DNA of 64,000 nucleotides, from positions 192,486-256,485 of the forward strand of contig QNRL01000007.1 of assembly GCA_003315335.1 (NCBI GenBank), in the 5' to 3' direction. Positions 61,523-64,000 of this stretch are shown one piece after another; position 1 is the stretch's first letter; every line of letters begins with the position of its first letter. The notes beneath the pieces were generated by a model that saw nothing but the letters and a program-made list of their open reading frames with translations, had not been told where the DNA came from and did no database searches. The translations under genes were made by a program, and so were the position numbers. Source of the DNA: Pseudocitrobacter faecalis. Lineage in GTDB: Bacteria; Pseudomonadota; Gammaproteobacteria; Enterobacterales; Enterobacteriaceae.

Positions 61523-62686
61523 TTATTGATTTTTCTTTAACGGTCTGAATTCTTCACATTGTTTCCTGGGCACGGTAAACAGCATTCCCCCCGACATCCC
61601 GGCAAACACAATCAATGCTACGACTACGCTGTACTGTGCATAAATTTGCCCGAATAATGCGGAGCCAACAACCTGCCCGGCGGCCAGCATAAAGAACGCG
61701 ACACTAACGCCTGCTGCTGGCGCTTCACGGACACTCTCCGCGGCATACACCAGCAACACGCCAGACAGCGTGACATACCCGGCGCCGCACATCGCCACGG
61801 CGGGAATCAACCATCCTGAGTAACTTTGTGAAAAAGCCATCAACAGCAACGGCAGCGCCATGCAAATCTGGGATAAACGATAAATATGCGTCCAGGTCAG
61901 ATAGCGAGCTAATAATCCGGTAAATATCGCCAGAATGCCTGCTGCACCGCTTATCAGCCACAGCAGGCTGCGAAGCTGTGCCTTCACCGTGAGATGATGG
62001 CTCAGTATATCCGGGCCAAAACTCCACCAGGCTGCGCTCGCAGCCCCGCTTATCAGGGCGATGATGGATAAGCGTAACAACGCGGGAGAAAGCAATTCAC
62101 GTAGGCTGAAGGGGAGATGCGCTGATTTTGCATGTGGTCGGTCAGGAAGGTGCCGATAAGCCATTGCCAGACACAGCGCTGCCAGTGCGGCAAAGGACAC
62201 ACATGCCATTCGCCAGCCGCCGGGCATCGCCATTACTATGGGAACGCTGATAATAATTCCCGCGCCGGTACCCGCATTGATGACGGTATTCACCTGTGGC
62301 TGGTGGGGCGCGGAAATTCGCTGTGAGACAGCCTCTGCCAGCGCCGGAGATGATAACCCTGCGCTAGTGCCTGCGATAAAAAGCCCGACGGCGAGCATGA
62401 ACGGGGAGTGCGCCAGCGCCAGCAAAATGAGCCCAAGCGCTGCCGCCAGTGCAGCAGTCAGCGCCGGCATCCGTGGGCCGAAACGCGAGACCAGAAACGG
62501 TGCACAAACGATCGCCAGGCAGTAGGCCAGGTAGCTACAGGCGGCGATAATCCCGGCGATTTGCGGGCTAAACGGCACCTCTTTCACCACTTCCGGCATC
62601 ATCAATCCCCACGAGAATCTCGCCATCCCGTAGGTTACAGCGATAAGCGAAAAACCGGTTATGCCCAGTGCAGTGGTATGTTTCAT
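61523..62686 (-). CDS. MFS transporter of uncertain subfamily
   Basis: A 387-residue protein with about 12 hydrophobic segments. YGMARFSWGLMMPEV near residues 19-33 resembles the N-terminal pattern of the YbfB/YjiJ-type or cyanate-type MFS proteins. FLVSRFGPRMPAL is the loop 2-3 motif. The substrate cannot be read. It stands 113 bases downstream of a TonB-dependent receptor on the same strand, but a terminator lies between them, so it probably has its own promoter. A role in siderophore import or export is possible only by context. Confidence 0.75.
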   Translation of the reverse strand: MKHTTALGITGFSLIAVTYGMARFSWGLMMPEVVKEVPFSPQIAGIIAACSYLAYCLAIVCAPFLVSRFGPRMPALTAALAAALGLILLALAHSPFMLAVGLFIAGTSAGLSSPALAEAVSQRISAPHQPQVNTVINAGTGAGIIISVPIVMAMPGGWRMACVSFAALAALCLAMAYRHLPDRPHAKSAHLPFSLRELLSPALLRLSIIALISGAASAAWWSFGPDILSHHLTVKAQLRSLLWLISGAAGILAIFTGLLARYLTWTHIYRLSQICMALPLLLMAFSQSYSGWLIPAVAMCGAGYVTLSGVLLVYAAESVREAPAAGVSVAFFMLAAGQVVGSALFGQIYAQYSVVVALIVFAGMSGGMLFTVPRKQCEEFRPLKKNQ

Positions 62687-62770
62687 GCTTTCAAGCCTGG
62701 AATAACATCGCGCTAAGATCCAGTTAATGCGCGGTTAATCAGTCTGAAAGCGGAGGGGGGAAAGGGAAAA

Positions 62771-62799
62771 ACGCAGAGGATATCCTCTGCGTGTGTGGG
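62771..62799 (-). terminator. Terminator after the siderophore receptor gene
   Basis: ACGCAGAGGATATCCTCTGC plus GT is a perfect 22-base palindrome at 62771-62792; on the minus strand it is followed by TTTTTCCC. A standard terminator for the receptor gene. Confidence 0.85.
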
Positions 62800-64000
62800 T
62801 CAGAATGCCCAGGAGACGTTCACTGAATAGTTACGCGGTTCGCCATACACCACGTAATCACTGGCCCAGGAATAGTATTCGCGGTCGAAGAGGTTTTCGA
62901 TATTCGCCTGCACCGCCAGCTGTTTCGTGACCTGGTAGCGGGCAAACAGATTCGCCAATGGATAACTGCCCTGATGGACGCGGGCGGTTTCACCATCCGG
63001 TCCACTGGCATCCTGATACGTTCGATTCTGCCAGGTGAGGCCGCCGCCCACGGTCAGGTCGCGCAGCATCGGTAACTGGTAACGGCTGAAGAGCTTAAAC
63101 TGCGTCTGAGGCATATTGCTGTTGAAGCGCCCTGTGGAATCGCGTGCGACGTAGCGCGTGGCGCCAAAGGTCATTTGCAGGTTATCGGTCACCGCACCGT
63201 TCAGCTCAAACTCCGCGCCCTTGCTGACCGCGCCTTTTGCTGCGTAGTAGGCCTGCTCGCTGCTGCCGTTGACGTGATTATCGCCATCGGCCTGGCCTAC
63301 GTTATCCTGCTCAATGCGGAACACGGCAACCGTCGCGGTTAACCGACCGTCCAGCCAGGCGGATTTCAGGCCCGTTTCGTAACTTTTTCCGGTGACCGGC
63401 GAGAGGTAACTGCCTTTCTGGTCGCGGTAGGTCTGCGGCTGGAAGATGGAGGTATAACTGGCATACGCCGACCAGATTTCATTGATGTCATAGACCAGCC
63501 CGGCATACGGCGTGATGTTGTTTTTGCTCATATCCCCGCTCGAGCCGTGGGTGCTCCACTGGGTGTAGCGCGCGCCCACAATCAAGGAGACCGGGTCGGC
63601 CAGCGAGAAACGCGCCGCAGTGTAAGCAGATTTTTGCCGTACGATGTCATCGGACGTTAGCGTCCAGTCGCTCCACGCGGGCTCCGTGAGGCTGCCGTTC
63701 CAGTTGTTATCAAACACGCCAATGTCTGCTGCATCAATATCCGCCCCGGCGCTGTAATAGCGGTTGGTCTGTCGGCTGTAGCTCATGCCCGCCACCAGCT
63801 CGTGCTGGCGTCCCAGCAGCATGAAGGGGCCGGTGGTGTAGGTATCCACGGAATCGAGTTTCCGCTTGCCTCGATCGAGACTGCCATAACCGGACAGGCC
63901 TTCCCCGGTGGATTGATCCGGGAAGCCGAAAGAGTAGAGCAGTTTCGAGTCAAACGAGGCTTCCGCATGCGTACCATTCACCCGCAGGCTCCAGCCATTA
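62800..64000 (-). CDS. TonB-dependent siderophore receptor, FhuE-like (5' end outside)
   Basis: The C-terminal 400 residues of an outer-membrane beta-barrel of the FhuE/FoxA/FpvA group. The frame stays open to the right edge (reads NGWSLRVNGTHAEASF there), so the plug domain, TonB box and signal peptide are missing from the window; the GTG at 63981 is not the start. YDINEIWSAYASYTSIFQPQ, the block FRIEQDNVGQ and GRQHELVAGMSYSRQTNRYY match E. coli FhuE (coprogen/rhodotorulate receptor) but with many changes, so it is a relative, not certainly FhuE itself. The last residue is an aromatic (Phe), as usual for barrel assembly. Confidence 0.85.
   Translation of the reverse strand, partial: NGWSLRVNGTHAEASFDSKLLYSFGFPDQSTGEGLSGYGSLDRGKRKLDSVDTYTTGPFMLLGRQHELVAGMSYSRQTNRYYSAGADIDAADIGVFDNNWNGSLTEPAWSDWTLTSDDIVRQKSAYTAARFSLADPVSLIVGARYTQWSTHGSSGDMSKNNITPYAGLVYDINEIWSAYASYTSIFQPQTYRDQKGSYLSPVTGKSYETGLKSAWLDGRLTATVAVFRIEQDNVGQADGDNHVNGSSEQAYYAAKGAVSKGAEFELNGAVTDNLQMTFGATRYVARDSTGRFNSNMPQTQFKLFSRYQLPMLRDLTVGGGLTWQNRTYQDASGPDGETARVHQGSYPLANLFARYQVTKQLAVQANIENLFDREYYSWASDYVVYGEPRNYSVNVSWAF

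Overview
The window is chromosomal core DNA of a member of the Enterobacteriaceae, close to the Escherichia/Salmonella/Citrobacter/Enterobacter group. Nearly every gene has a same-length counterpart in the E. coli K-12 arc from flgD to icd. REP and ERIC elements, PhoPQ, the Lol and Pot systems and an SgrS-type ptsG leader all fit this. I cannot fix the genus from the sequence alone. Comparisons with E. coli are from memory, not from an alignment run here.

Layout, left to right. (1) 1-9050: distal part of the flagellar operon, flgD-E-F-G-H-I-J, then flgK-flgL behind a FliA-type promoter; a REP pair sits between flgG and flgH. (2) 9091-11332: an accessory pair, an MFS transporter divergent from a LysR regulator, with a palindrome in the shared control region. 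(3) 11376-17538: rne with its long leader, rluC, yceF and yceD. (4) 17555-23471: rpmF-plsX-fabH-fabD-fabG, acpP and fabF, the ribosome/fatty acid/phospholipid cluster, with an ERIC element between rpmF and plsX. (5) 23613-27883: pabC-mltG-tmk-holB-ycfH. (6) 28265-29698: ptsG with an Mlc operator and SgrS pairing site; its leader is longer than the E. coli one. (7) 29829-39729: mfd, ycfT, lolCDE, nagK, cobB. The usual fhuE-to-ldtC block between ptsG and mfd is absent. (8) 39767-44182: an accessory sugar module (BglX-like GH3 enzyme, lone PTS EIIC, divergent GntR regulator) where E. coli has ycfZ-ymfA. (9) 44217-48096: potABCD. (10) 48363-53001: pepT, roxA, phoQ, phoP. (11) 53087-54619: an additional CSS-EAL c-di-GMP phosphodiesterase between phoP and purB. 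(12) 54803-60649: purB-hflD-mnmA-nudJ-rluE and icd. (13) 60869-64000: an accessory tail after icd, which is a known phage attachment gene: a serine-acetyltransferase-like protein, an MFS transporter, and a FhuE-like TonB-dependent receptor cut by the right edge.

The core genes work in known groups: flagellar hook/rod/ring assembly; RNA decay and rRNA modification; type II fatty acid synthesis; lipoprotein sorting; spermidine/putrescine uptake; Mg2+ and antimicrobial-peptide sensing; tRNA thiolation; the TCA cycle. I saw no clearly new multi-gene defence or biosynthetic system. The most informative departures are the ptsG-mfd junction, the structured insertion in the ptsG leader, the GH3/EIIC/GntR module, the phosphodiesterase gene beside phoPQ, the palindromes at potC-potD and phoQ-roxA, and the MFS/receptor tail after icd.
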